Positions 35,428-43,342 of a DNA stretch of 64,000 bases are shown here, in pieces (position 1 is the first letter of the stretch; each line of letters starts with the position of its first letter). The notes below the pieces were generated by a model. The model saw only the letters and a list, made by a program, of their open reading frames with translations. It did not search any database and was not told where the DNA came from. The stretch is taken from the NCBI GenBank assembly GCA_028284285.1, contig JANQSA010000064.1:59356-123355 (forward strand). Direction: 5' to 3'. The DNA comes from Croceivirga sp. (GTDB taxonomy: Bacteria; Bacteroidota; Bacteroidia; Flavobacteriales; Flavobacteriaceae). A program made the translations under genes and the position numbers.

Positions 35428-36033
35428 ATGGCGCAACCAAAAACTAAATCAGAATTGTTAGCATTAAGCAAGGCTAATTATGACAAATTGATCAATTTTA
35501 TAGAAGGTCTTTCCAAAGAGGAGCAGGAAAAGGAGTTTCCGGTAGGCATGCTAAATAGAAATATTAAAGATGTTTTAGCATGTTTACACTATTGGCATTT
35601 GATGATGGTGGATTGGTATACGGTTGGAATGTCCGGTGAAAAACCGGATATCCCTGCAAAGGGATATACCTGGAACAACTTGCCTGAGCTTAATAAAACC
35701 ATTCGTCAACGATATTGTAAAGTTAGCCTGGAGGACATTAAAGGATTGTTGCAACAATCGTTTAGAGTGGTCATTAAGATCATGGAAAGCCATACGGATG
35801 ATGAACTCTTTACCAAAAAGAAATATCCATGGACCGGCACTACTTCTTTGGGGGCGTATTTGATCTCTACTACTTCCAGCCATTACGACTGGGCCTTCAA
35901 ATTGATTAAAAAGACAAAAAAAGAGGAGGTCTTATCCTCTAAAGACCTCCTCTCCTACAACAAATCAAATCTCAAACCAACCGTATCATCATCTGTTGGC
36001 GAATATTTTAATATTGATCCAAAAGGTATCTAA
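35428..36033 (+). CDS. ClbS/DfsB-like four-helix-bundle protein
   Basis: 201 residues. The first 165 match the ClbS/DfsB (DUF1706) family: KSELLALSKANYDKLINFI, the conserved LACLHYWHLMMVDWY with a metal-type His, and SHYDWAFKLIKK at the end of the bundle. ClbS proteins protect from the genotoxin colibactin; most homologues have no tested role. The last 35 residues read through the stem-loop at 35922-35953, which serves as terminator for the opposite gene, and the frame overlaps that gene's end by 26 nt. This tail is probably not part of the ancestral protein; the bundle ends near KKTKK. Confidence 0.78.
   Translation: MAQPKTKSELLALSKANYDKLINFIEGLSKEEQEKEFPVGMLNRNIKDVLACLHYWHLMMVDWYTVGMSGEKPDIPAKGYTWNNLPELNKTIRQRYCKVSLEDIKGLLQQSFRVVIKIMESHTDDELFTKKKYPWTGTTSLGAYLISTTSSHYDWAFKLIKKTKKEEVLSSKDLLSYNKSNLKPTVSSSVGEYFNIDPKGI
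35914..35953 (-). terminator. Rho-independent terminator of the CBS-domain gene
   Basis: A perfect 12-bp stem (35922-35933 with 35942-35953, AGAGGAGGTCTT) and 8-nt loop. On the minus-strand transcript it is followed by a run of six U and more U-rich sequence (complement of 35915-35921). It lies 55 nt after the CBS gene stop and inside the convergent ClbS-like frame. Confidence 0.85.
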
Positions 36034-36427
36034 TCAAATCTGTAGTGGTGACTATACCCACAAGTTTTCCCTCATCAACAACGGGCAAAGCGTGAAATTC
36101 TTTCATTGCCAGAAACTGTGCAACTTCTTTCACGGTAGCTGTAGGCGGAACACTAACCACATCCTTTACCATCACCTGTTCTATACTGAACATATTGTAC
36201 ACCATAGTGTCCACATCGTATTCCTCTTCATCAATAGCATCAGCAAAGCTTATTCGCATAAGGTCCGTATAACTTAATATACCTAAAATAGTATCCTCCC
36301 TAACCACGGGAATGTGGCGGATGCGATGCTTTTTGAAAAGCTCTTCAGCCGTAACTAAATCATCTTTGGTACTAAGAGTGACCACTTTTTTGGTCATTAT
36401 CTGGGATATAGGAACGTGCTTTTTCAT
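36008..36427 (-). CDS. Stand-alone CBS-domain pair protein
   Basis: 139 residues made of two CBS domains (Bateman module): ISQIMTKKVVTLSTKDDLVTA with HIPVVREDTILGILSYTDL, and VMVKDVVSVPPTATVKEV with ALPVVDEGKLVGIVTTTDL. CBS pairs bind adenine nucleotides or other ligands and control partners. No effector domain is present. An operator-like repeat (36483-36494) lies 55 nt upstream and a clear terminator downstream, so it is a single-gene unit. The C-terminal CBS pair of the ligase-like protein at 38934 is of the same kind. Confidence 0.92.
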   Translation of the reverse strand: MKKHVPISQIMTKKVVTLSTKDDLVTAEELFKKHRIRHIPVVREDTILGILSYTDLMRISFADAIDEEEYDVDTMVYNMFSIEQVMVKDVVSVPPTATVKEVAQFLAMKEFHALPVVDEGKLVGIVTTTDLIRYLLDQY

Positions 36428-36482
36428 GATACTGGCTTTAAAATTACTACTTCAAGATACGTCCCTTAATTCATTATTAACA

Positions 36483-36494
36483 TGACAAAAGTCA
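36483..36494. promoter_or_regulatory. TGAY-N4-RTCA inverted repeat (TGACAAAAGTCA), putative FNR-type operator
   Basis: 55 nt upstream of the CBS gene start (read leftward), between it and the terminator of the universal stress gene. Half-sites TGAC and GTCA match the pattern seen at seven other places in this region. Confidence 0.45.
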
Positions 36495-36507
36495 GGGAAT
36501 ACCAGGC

Positions 36508-36538
36508 AAAAAAAAAGGGAGTCCTAAAAACTCCCTTT
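36508..36538 (-). terminator. Rho-independent terminator of the universal stress gene
   Basis: Stem AAAGGGAGT (36514-36522) with ACTCCCTTT (36530-36538), loop of 7 nt. The minus-strand transcript runs into nine U (complement of 36508-36516). It lies 25 nt after the stop of the gene at 36564-37385. Confidence 0.88.
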
Positions 36539-36563
36539 AAACCATGAAAAGCACCTGTTGTAT

Positions 36564-37385
36564 TTAAATCTTAAAGGTAACCACCGGTATCTTGCTGTGA
36601 TTGGCAATATCTTCCCCAATACTCCCCATAAAGAAATGAGATAATCCCTGTCTTCCATGTGTAGGAATACCAATCATGTCTGCGGCATTGGTTTCAGCAT
36701 AGTTAAGTACGCCTTTTTCCACGGTGTAGTCATTATAGATATCCACTTCAAGCCCTAAGTTGGCCATGCTCAAAAACTTTGAAATTCGCTGGTAGGCATC
36801 ACCGGTACTCAAAAAGGCATCTGCCGGCGTGTTGATATAAACCGCTTTTAGTTCTGCTCCTAAGGTAGCAGCAAAAGTGACCGCTTTTTTTAGCGCTGGA
36901 ACACTCTCTTCTTTAAAATCACAAGCAAATACAAAGCGGTCCGGTGTAAAATTTTCCACTTCCCCTTTGACCACTAATACTGGGATATCGGCGTTTCGGA
37001 CTACACGTTCCGTGTTGGATCCGATAAAGATTTCCTGGAGGCCGTCCACTCCGTGAGATCCCATTACAATAAGGTCTACGTTATGTTTTTCAGCAAGATC
37101 ATTTACCTCACTAAATACCTTGTAATGTTTAATAATAGGAGTAATATTAATTTCTTTCAGGTAGGGTTTATCCAGGAATTCGGAAAAACGTCTTTCCGAT
37201 ATTTTTATTAGATGAACTATGTGTTCCTGCGGGATATATTCCGTGCCACTCATGATTGCCGGGGATAACTCCAACATATGAAGAACATAAAGTTCGGCTT
37301 CATTTTTTCGGGCCAGTTTGGCCGCTACTTTTAAAGCAATTTCAGATTGCTCGGAAAAGTCTATGGGTACAATGATACTTTTCAT
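36564..37385 (-). CDS. Universal stress protein, tandem UspA domains
   Basis: 273 residues, two Usp domains. Domain one opens with KSIIVPIDFSEQSEIALKVA and closes with MGSHGVDGLQEIFIGSNTER, the ATP-binding pattern G-x2-G-x9-G-S-N. Domain two ends with GIPTHGRQGLSHFFMGSIGE, also a complete ATP-binding pattern, so both halves may bind nucleotide, unlike the other two stress proteins here. It follows hemN by 38 nt on the same strand with a hairpin in between, so it is probably co-transcribed from the hemN promoter. Confidence 0.94.
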   Translation of the reverse strand: MKSIIVPIDFSEQSEIALKVAAKLARKNEAELYVLHMLELSPAIMSGTEYIPQEHIVHLIKISERRFSEFLDKPYLKEINITPIIKHYKVFSEVNDLAEKHNVDLIVMGSHGVDGLQEIFIGSNTERVVRNADIPVLVVKGEVENFTPDRFVFACDFKEESVPALKKAVTFAATLGAELKAVYINTPADAFLSTGDAYQRISKFLSMANLGLEVDIYNDYTVEKGVLNYAETNAADMIGIPTHGRQGLSHFFMGSIGEDIANHSKIPVVTFKI

Positions 37386-37402
37386 TCTTATTTAGATTTA
37401 GG

Positions 37403-37420
37403 ACCTGTCTGTGGACAGGT
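37403..37420 (-). terminator. Hairpin between hemN and the universal stress gene
   Basis: Stem ACCTGTC/GACAGGT of 7 bp with a 4-nt loop, in the 38-nt gap. No U-run follows, so it is more likely a pausing or processing element than a full terminator. It may set the ratio of the two genes. Confidence 0.4.
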
Positions 37421-37423
37421 AGG

Positions 37424-38782
37424 TTAAACGGTCATGGAAAATAATTGGGTTTCCGGTCGTTTTCGATGTAATTTAAGGTCAAATGCCATGCAAATGTTCC
37501 GAATAAAAGGCTTCCCTTTTTCGGCCACCTCAATTCGATTTGCCGAAATTCTGACTAGTCCGTCGGTTTCCAATTCCCTTAAATTATCAATTATGCGCCG
37601 GAAATCCAATACATCAGTTTGCTCTTGTTCCCAGTGAGTTTCAAAATGACACATCAGATTCAGGATGTGCTTTCGAAGCAATTGATCTTCCTGATTTAAC
37701 AAATGCCCGCGATAAACGGGAATTATGTCATGGGCTACCAAATGTTGGTACTCTTCTATGTTTTTTACATTTTGAGCAAAAGCATACCAACTATCACTAA
37801 TGCTAGAAACGCCTAAACCGATCATCAATTGTGTTTTGAACGGGGTGTATCCCATAAAGTTTCGATGCAATGTTCCTTTACTAATAGCATTGTAGAGTGA
37901 ATCTGTTGGAAGTGCAAAATGATCCATCCCAATTTCTTCATACCCCATTTCAGTGAGATGCTGTTTGCCAATTTCGTATTGTAGTTTTTTGTCCTCTGTA
38001 GTGGGGAGGTCTGTATCCAAATACCCTCGTTGCCCATTGCCTTTTCGCCAGGGAACATGTGCATAGCTGTATAGGGCAATACGGTCAGGTTGTAATAGTG
38101 AAGTAGTGGCCAGGGTATTTTTTACATCTTCTACGGTCTGGAAAGGCAGCCCGTAAACAAGGTCATGACCTACAGAAGTATAGCCAATTTTTCTCGCGGT
38201 TTCGGTTACGTCCCTTACATGTTCAAAAGGCTGTACCCGATTGATGGCCTTCTGAACAGTTGAATTGTAGTCCTGAACCCCAAAACAGACCCTCCTGAAA
38301 CCAACATCATATAAGGCCTGCAAGTGTTCCTTAGTGGTGTTATTAGGGTGTCCTTCAAAACTAAGTTGGGCATTATCCGCTACATAGGCTAACCTGAAGA
38401 TGCCCTTTATCAATCGAACAAGGTTTTCAGGAGAAAAAAAAGTAGGGGTTCCTCCACCTAAATGTAACTCCTTAATAGTGGGTTTAGCGCCTATAAGATC
38501 CCGATAAAGGTTCCACTCCTTAAGTAAGGCTTTGATGTAAGGTGCTTCCAGTTCATGCCTTTGAGTAATTCGCTTGTGGCAACCACAGAACGTACACATA
38601 CTCTCACAAAATGGCAAATGGATATAGATGCTTATACCTTCTTCTTTACTCTCGGCAAAACGCTGTCTTACACTTTCCTCCCATTTTTTACCGGAGAAGT
38701 CATCTACCTCCCAATAGGGTACGGTTGGATAACTGGTATACCGGGGTCCGGGAATATTGTACTTGTGAGTAAGCCTACACAT
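37424..38782 (-). CDS. hemN: Oxygen-independent coproporphyrinogen III oxidase
   Basis: 452 residues, full HemN length. The radical-SAM cluster motif is Cys59-x3-Cys63-x2-Cys66-x-Cys68 (FCESMCTFCGCH), followed by LHLGGGTPTFFSP, SFEGHPNN, RVCFGVQDYN and GHDLVYGLPFQT. It converts coproporphyrinogen III to protoporphyrinogen IX without oxygen, in the cytoplasm, and supplies haem when oxygen is low, which fits the nearby cbb3 oxidase. A TGAY-N4-RTCA repeat (38832-38843) lies 49 nt upstream of its start. It is divergent from the ligase-like gene. Confidence 0.97.
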   Translation of the reverse strand: MCRLTHKYNIPGPRYTSYPTVPYWEVDDFSGKKWEESVRQRFAESKEEGISIYIHLPFCESMCTFCGCHKRITQRHELEAPYIKALLKEWNLYRDLIGAKPTIKELHLGGGTPTFFSPENLVRLIKGIFRLAYVADNAQLSFEGHPNNTTKEHLQALYDVGFRRVCFGVQDYNSTVQKAINRVQPFEHVRDVTETARKIGYTSVGHDLVYGLPFQTVEDVKNTLATTSLLQPDRIALYSYAHVPWRKGNGQRGYLDTDLPTTEDKKLQYEIGKQHLTEMGYEEIGMDHFALPTDSLYNAISKGTLHRNFMGYTPFKTQLMIGLGVSSISDSWYAFAQNVKNIEEYQHLVAHDIIPVYRGHLLNQEDQLLRKHILNLMCHFETHWEQEQTDVLDFRRIIDNLRELETDGLVRISANRIEVAEKGKPFIRNICMAFDLKLHRKRPETQLFSMTV

Positions 38783-38831
38783 ACACTATTTTTGTGTATT
38801 CGAAATTACCCGGCTGGGGCGAAAAAAAATA

Positions 38832-38843
38832 TGATAATTGTCA
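38832..38843. promoter_or_regulatory. TGAY-N4-RTCA inverted repeat (TGATAATTGTCA) in front of hemN
   Basis: 49 nt upstream of the hemN start codon (minus strand). One of a pair in the divergent hemN / ligase gap; its partner at 38872-38883 is at the same distance from the other gene. Confidence 0.6.
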
Positions 38844-38871
38844 TTTGTCTTTGGATATCCTAAAATAAGTC

Positions 38872-38883
38872 TGATAATTATCA
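38872..38883. promoter_or_regulatory. TGAY-N4-RTCA inverted repeat (TGATAATTATCA) in front of the ligase-CBS gene
   Basis: Perfect palindrome, 50 nt upstream of the ATG at 38934. Identical to the site upstream of the first universal stress gene (22259-22270). Confidence 0.62.
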
Positions 38884-38933
38884 TATTTTCAGGGTGTCTC
38901 AATGCATAAGTTTGTGAGTTAAGTACCGTACGT

Positions 38934-40781
38934 ATGGGCGAAAGGATAAAAAGAACAACTGCTGACACAGCCGAAAGAATGGCTTTTGTACAGCATTTGA
39001 TCAATGATGTCAAAGCCTTGGAACTCCTTTTGAAGAACGGTCAATTTGAGGATGATATCGTCCGGATTGGAGCAGAACAGGAGCTTTGTCTTATAGATGA
39101 CCACAACCGTCCTTTTGGCATCAATTTGAAGTTGCTGGAGGCTATTAATGATCCTCATTTTACCACGGAGCTGGCCAATTATAATATCGAAATCAATCTG
39201 GATCCTTTTGAACTGAGCAGAGGCTGTTTTTCTCAAGTGGAGGCACAGCTTACCGAACTTTTGGAAAAAGCGGAAGATAAGATCAAAGGTTTTAACGGGA
39301 GATTACTTTTAGCGGGAATTTTGCCCACTATAAGCAAAAAAGAAGTGGGCCTGGATCATCTTACCCCAATCCCCAGGTATTTTGCGTTGAACGATACGCT
39401 TAAAGCATTTAAAGGGGACGATTTTAGTCTGAAGATCAGAGGGGTGGATGAATTGTTTCTCAAACATGATTCGGTAATGTTTGAGGCCTGTAACACCAGT
39501 TTTCAGTTACACCTGCAAATACCTTCCCACGATTTTGTAAAAAGCTATAATTGGGCGCAGGCCATTGCAGGGCCTGTGCTATCTGTTTGCTGTAATTCAC
39601 CTATGTTAATGGGTAGGGAACTCTGGAAAGAAACCAGAATAGCGCTGTTTCAACAAAGTTTGGATACCAGAAAGACCGCTTTCTCTTTGCGGAACCAAAC
39701 GCCCAGGGTGGGCTTTGGTGACCATTGGGAGACAGGTTCTGTGGCAGAGATATTTAAACAAGACATTTCCAAACATCGCGTATTGCTTACCAAACCAATT
39801 ACCGAAAACGCTTTGGAACAAGTTGGCAAGGGTAAAATTCCAAGACTGCTTGCATTATGTTTGCATAATGGAACAGTGTATCGCTGGAACCGTGCTTGCT
39901 ACGGAATAGGCAACGGAAAGCCGCACTTGCGTATTGAAAACCGATATATTCCTTCCGGACCTTCTGTGATAGATGAGATGGCTAATTTTGCTTTTTGGGT
40001 AGGACTCATGAAAGGACGGCCCAAAGCTTTTGATGACATGCCCGCTATGATGGATTTTAAGGTGGCCAAGACCAATTTCATAAAAGCCGCACGGACGGGC
40101 AAAGAAACCTTATTCCTTTGGTGTGGAAATAACTATAGTGCAAAAAAACTAATAACCAACAAACTACTCCCTATTGCATATGAGGGGCTACTGGCCTCTA
40201 ATGTGGATAAAACGGATATCGACCGTTTACTGGGAATAATAGAGCAGCGCACCCGTGGCAGGACAGGAGACCAATGGCAGGTGCATAATTTTAGGAACCT
40301 TAAGAAAAAGTTTAAAACGGATAAAGCTTTGGTGTTGCTCACCAAGGCCATTGAAGAGCACCAAAGTTCACGTGCTCCCATTCATAAATGGCAGGATATT
40401 GATACGGAGAAGATTATCAGAAAACCACATTTGGTAAAAGAGATTATGACTACTCATCTACTACGGCTTAACAATGATGATTATGTGAACATGGCAGAAG
40501 CCATAATGCAATGGAATAATATCCATCATGTTCCTGTAGAGAATGATCACGGGGAAATATCCGGTTTGTTAACCTGGAGTTATTTGCAATCCAAGACAAA
40601 AGACTTTGATTTTTCGAAAATCAAGGTCTCGGAAATCATGATCAAAGATGTAATAACCATATCCCCAGTGGCCGAGATTGCATCTGCGAAGCAATTGATG
40701 GAGGAGCATAAAATAGGTTGTCTTCCTGTTTGTGAAGGCAAGACAATGGTAGGTATTATCAGCAAAACCGATTTGTCTTAA
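38934..40781 (+). CDS. Glutamate-cysteine-ligase-like (GCS2) protein fused to a CBS pair
   Basis: 615 residues in two parts. Residues 1-490 belong to the carboxylate-amine ligase superfamily (GCS2/YbdK): GAEQELCLID near residue 40, NYNIEINLDPFELSRGC, FEACNTSFQLHLQIP and a late Arg-rich RIENRYIPSGPS. From about 505 a CBS pair follows: EIMTTHLLRLNNDDYVNMAE and VSEIMIKDVITISPVAEIAS ending in GIISKTDL. The ligase part should use ATP to join a carboxylate to an amine; the CBS pair would sense adenylate energy state. The substrate is unknown. Its stop overlaps the next gene's start codon by 1 nt. Confidence 0.88.
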   Translation: MGERIKRTTADTAERMAFVQHLINDVKALELLLKNGQFEDDIVRIGAEQELCLIDDHNRPFGINLKLLEAINDPHFTTELANYNIEINLDPFELSRGCFSQVEAQLTELLEKAEDKIKGFNGRLLLAGILPTISKKEVGLDHLTPIPRYFALNDTLKAFKGDDFSLKIRGVDELFLKHDSVMFEACNTSFQLHLQIPSHDFVKSYNWAQAIAGPVLSVCCNSPMLMGRELWKETRIALFQQSLDTRKTAFSLRNQTPRVGFGDHWETGSVAEIFKQDISKHRVLLTKPITENALEQVGKGKIPRLLALCLHNGTVYRWNRACYGIGNGKPHLRIENRYIPSGPSVIDEMANFAFWVGLMKGRPKAFDDMPAMMDFKVAKTNFIKAARTGKETLFLWCGNNYSAKKLITNKLLPIAYEGLLASNVDKTDIDRLLGIIEQRTRGRTGDQWQVHNFRNLKKKFKTDKALVLLTKAIEEHQSSRAPIHKWQDIDTEKIIRKPHLVKEIMTTHLLRLNNDDYVNMAEAIMQWNNIHHVPVENDHGEISGLLTWSYLQSKTKDFDFSKIKVSEIMIKDVITISPVAEIASAKQLMEEHKIGCLPVCEGKTMVGIISKTDLS

Positions 40782-41980
40782 TGCAGAGTTCCCTTGTCAA
40801 AAAAAATAGTCGGACTATTGAGAGCGTTCAAAGGGTCATTGGCCATGTAAAGGGAGAGTTTAAAGGACCCACTGTGGTCTTTTTTGGTGGAGTACATGGG
40901 AATGAGCCGGCAGGCGTGGTAGCGCTTCAAAGGGTCTTTTCGGCCTTAAAAAATACTTCTTCGCCTTGTTTCGGCGAGTTTTTTGGGATTGCCGGAAATT
41001 TACCGGCACTTGAAAAAGAAATACGCTTTTTGGATGAAGATCTTAATCGGATTTGGTTTCCACATAGATTGGAGAGCCTGCATCGTGATAGTAGCGTCCA
41101 AAATGCTGAAACCGGGGAAATGCTGGCGCTTTACCAATGTATAAAGGATATCTTAGCAACTGCTTCGCCCCCATTTTATTTTATAGATATACATACTACC
41201 TCCGGAGAAACCGAGCCTTTTATTGTAGTCAATGACAGTCTGCTAAATCGAAAGTTTACCTCCAGCTACCCTTTACCGGTTATCCTGGGGATAGAGGAGT
41301 ACCTTACCGGAGCTATGCTTAGTTACATCAATGAACTAGGTTACGTGGCCTTTGGGTACGAAAGCGGAAAACACAAAGATCCGGAGGCAATAACAAATGC
41401 TGAAAATTTTATTTGGTATACCTTGGGCCTAACAGGTTTTTATCCTCTGGATGCCAAGGGTATTGATAAGGCTAAGGCAAAATTGGATGTATCCAATATT
41501 ACCTCGAAGCGATTTTATGAAATCTATCATCAATACCTTATTAAAGAAGGCGCTTACTTTAAAATGTTACCCGGTTTTGAAAACTTTCAAATAGTACCTA
41601 AAGGTCAGGCAATCGCCGTAAACGGAAAGGGAACTATTTTGACCCGGAAAAAACGGCAACTGTTTATGCCTTTGTATCAGAAAAAAGGAAGGGAAGGATT
41701 TTATTTCATAAGAAGTGTGCCGAAGTTTTTTCTTTGGGTTTCCAAATATTTACGAATGTTAGGGGCAGATACCCTATTGGTGGCGTTACCCGGAATTAAA
41801 TGGGCGTCTTCAAAAAAGGAAGCGATACTGGTAGATCGCCGAATCGCGCGTTTTTTCGCGAAATCCATTTTTCATCTATTAGGGTACCGCACAAGACAAG
41901 CCGGTAAAAATCTATTTATTCTCAAAAACCGGGAGAGAAGCTCCAGAACCTGGGAATATGAAAATACCCCGTGGCAGTAA
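40781..41980 (+). CDS. Succinylglutamate desuccinylase / aspartoacylase-like zinc hydrolase
   Basis: 399 residues. M14-like zinc site: His and Glu in GGVHGNEPAGVVAL, and His in FIDIHTTSGETEPF; DEDLNRIWF is the substrate-Arg region of this family. About 100 C-terminal residues go beyond AstE and may be a separate domain. It would hydrolyse an N-acyl amino acid or related amide. Its start overlaps the ligase stop (TAATG), so both are translationally coupled: one makes, the other may break, an amide bond. An inverted repeat follows the stop. Confidence 0.87.
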   Translation: MQSSLVKKNSRTIESVQRVIGHVKGEFKGPTVVFFGGVHGNEPAGVVALQRVFSALKNTSSPCFGEFFGIAGNLPALEKEIRFLDEDLNRIWFPHRLESLHRDSSVQNAETGEMLALYQCIKDILATASPPFYFIDIHTTSGETEPFIVVNDSLLNRKFTSSYPLPVILGIEEYLTGAMLSYINELGYVAFGYESGKHKDPEAITNAENFIWYTLGLTGFYPLDAKGIDKAKAKLDVSNITSKRFYEIYHQYLIKEGAYFKMLPGFENFQIVPKGQAIAVNGKGTILTRKKRQLFMPLYQKKGREGFYFIRSVPKFFLWVSKYLRMLGADTLLVALPGIKWASSKKEAILVDRRIARFFAKSIFHLLGYRTRQAGKNLFILKNRERSSRTWEYENTPWQ

Positions 41981-42020
41981 AAGAAAAAGGCCTTGGAAAT
42001 ACGATATTACTTCCAAGGCC
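41981..42020 (-). terminator. Rho-independent terminator between convergent deacylase and TonB genes
   Basis: Perfect 10-bp stem GGCCTTGGAA/TTCCAAGGCC (41989-41998 and 42011-42020), 12-nt loop. The minus-strand side continues into a U-rich run, so it ends the TonB gene; it can also serve the plus-strand pair. Confidence 0.82.
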
Positions 42021-42042
42021 CTAATGCATGTTATGAAACCCG

Positions 42043-42777
42043 TTACTGCATTACAAAATTTATAGGAATGCTATAACCAACCTTGGCTGGACGGCCCCGT
42101 TGCATTCCAGGTTTCATCTGAGGCAAAGCGGCAATAATCCTTACAGCCTCATCTTCTAACAATTTATCCGGGCCGCGTTTCTTTATATTGGTAACCTTTC
42201 CTTTACCATCTATTTCGAACTGTACAAACACTCTTCCGGTAATTCCGAGTTCAAGCGCTGTTTTCGGATAGTTAAAGTTTTTTCGAATATGTTCCTGTAC
42301 TTTTTGAGCAAAACAAACTTTGCGCTCCGCTTCGGTAGCTAGATTCTCACATCCCGGGAAAACCGGAACATTCTCAATCACAGCAAAAGGAACAGAGATG
42401 TCTTCTTCCACTTCCCCTACATCCACATCGTCCACGCTTACTACGTCTTCCACAAACGTGTCCTGGCTACTTTCTGTACTTTCAATAATGGTTTCTTCCA
42501 CTTCTTCAAGATCTTCTACCACCTCAATAACTTCTGGAGCAGCAGGAGGTGGAGGAGGTGGAGCGGTCCGCAATATTTCGGTTACCGGGACTTCCTCACT
42601 CATATCATCAGATACATCCAACACATTGACGAATTCTTGATCCGACGGATAAGTCTTATGCTCTAGAAGACGCCAGGTGGCAAATAGTACAATAGCTAGC
42701 CCAATTACAAAATAAAGGCCACTATTTCGATTCAAATCGGCTTTTGGGTTTTTCTTGGGTTTCATGACAATCGACAT
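42043..42777 (-). CDS. TonB-family energy transducer
   Basis: 244 residues: a basic N-terminus, one membrane helix (GLYFVIGLAIVLFATWRLL), a proline and acid-rich periplasmic stretch (PPPPPAAPEVIEVVEDLEEV), and a C-terminal TonB domain (GRVFVQFEIDGKGKVTNIK, LPQMKPGMQRGRPA, PINFVM). It would pass proton-motive energy to outer-membrane receptors. ExbB/ExbD are not in the window. Two TGAY-N4-RTCA repeats lie 41 and 58 nt upstream of its start, so its level may follow oxygen. Confidence 0.93.
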   Translation of the reverse strand: MSIVMKPKKNPKADLNRNSGLYFVIGLAIVLFATWRLLEHKTYPSDQEFVNVLDVSDDMSEEVPVTEILRTAPPPPPPAAPEVIEVVEDLEEVEETIIESTESSQDTFVEDVVSVDDVDVGEVEEDISVPFAVIENVPVFPGCENLATEAERKVCFAQKVQEHIRKNFNYPKTALELGITGRVFVQFEIDGKGKVTNIKKRGPDKLLEDEAVRIIAALPQMKPGMQRGRPAKVGYSIPINFVMQ

Positions 42778-42818
42778 TTAATTTTGATAAAAGTAGAATT
42801 TAGACGGCATGAAAAACA

Positions 42819-42847
42819 TGATATTTATCAAGTTTTGATTTTTATCA
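42819..42847. promoter_or_regulatory. Two TGAY-N4-RTCA repeats in front of the TonB gene
   Basis: TGATATTTATCA (42819-42830) and TGATTTTTATCA (42836-42847), 17 bp apart start to start. They are 41 and 58 nt upstream of the TonB-family start codon. Tandem sites suggest either activation at one and repression at the other or cooperative binding. Confidence 0.6.
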
Positions 42848-43014
42848 CGTTTTTTTTGATGAATCCTCAATATCGACTCACAATGTCCTTTGTGCTATTT
42901 CAAGAAAAGCGGTCTTGGGATGAAGGGCTACTTCGGTTCTGATAAACCCAACCACTATCGCTTCGATTACATTTTCCTAACATAAAATGCCACTGACGGA
43001 ATGCTCCGATCTTC

Positions 43015-43053
43015 GGAAGTTGGATTGTCCGGAGCTACAAGGATCCAACTTCC
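43015..43053. repeat. 11-bp inverted repeat in a 565-bp gene-free stretch
   Basis: GGAAGTTGGAT (43015-43025) and its complement ATCCAACTTCC (43043-43053), perfect, with a 17-nt loop. The gap 42778-43342 holds no believable ORF; besides this hairpin only three operator-like repeats are seen. The hairpin has no U-run, and no gene ends close by, so it is not an ordinary terminator. Confidence 0.7.
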
Positions 43054-43261
43054 CGGATCCTCGGATTGTGTTTCTTGTGAAAGACCTGAGAAATGGAAAA
43101 TACTGCTAGAGCGAACACAATTAAGCTACCGTGTTTAACCCCTCTGGAAATACTTGGATTTGGCATAAAGGGGTACACCTTATTATTACAAACAAGTAAG
43201 AAGAATGATGGACGTGATAATTTGGGAAAAAAAGGTAAAAGTTAACTTCCGAAATCAAAAC

Positions 43262-43273
43262 TGACATCTATCA
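43262..43273. promoter_or_regulatory. TGAY-N4-RTCA inverted repeat (TGACATCTATCA), putative FNR-type operator
   Basis: 69 nt upstream of the start of the third universal stress gene (43343). The same half-sites as the site in front of ccoI (TGACATATATCA). Confidence 0.5.
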
Positions 43274-43342
43274 TGTTTTGGCTTGAAAGCTCCTGTTACT
43301 TTTGGATGGAAATTGAATGAATAACGGATAATCTCAATAGGT

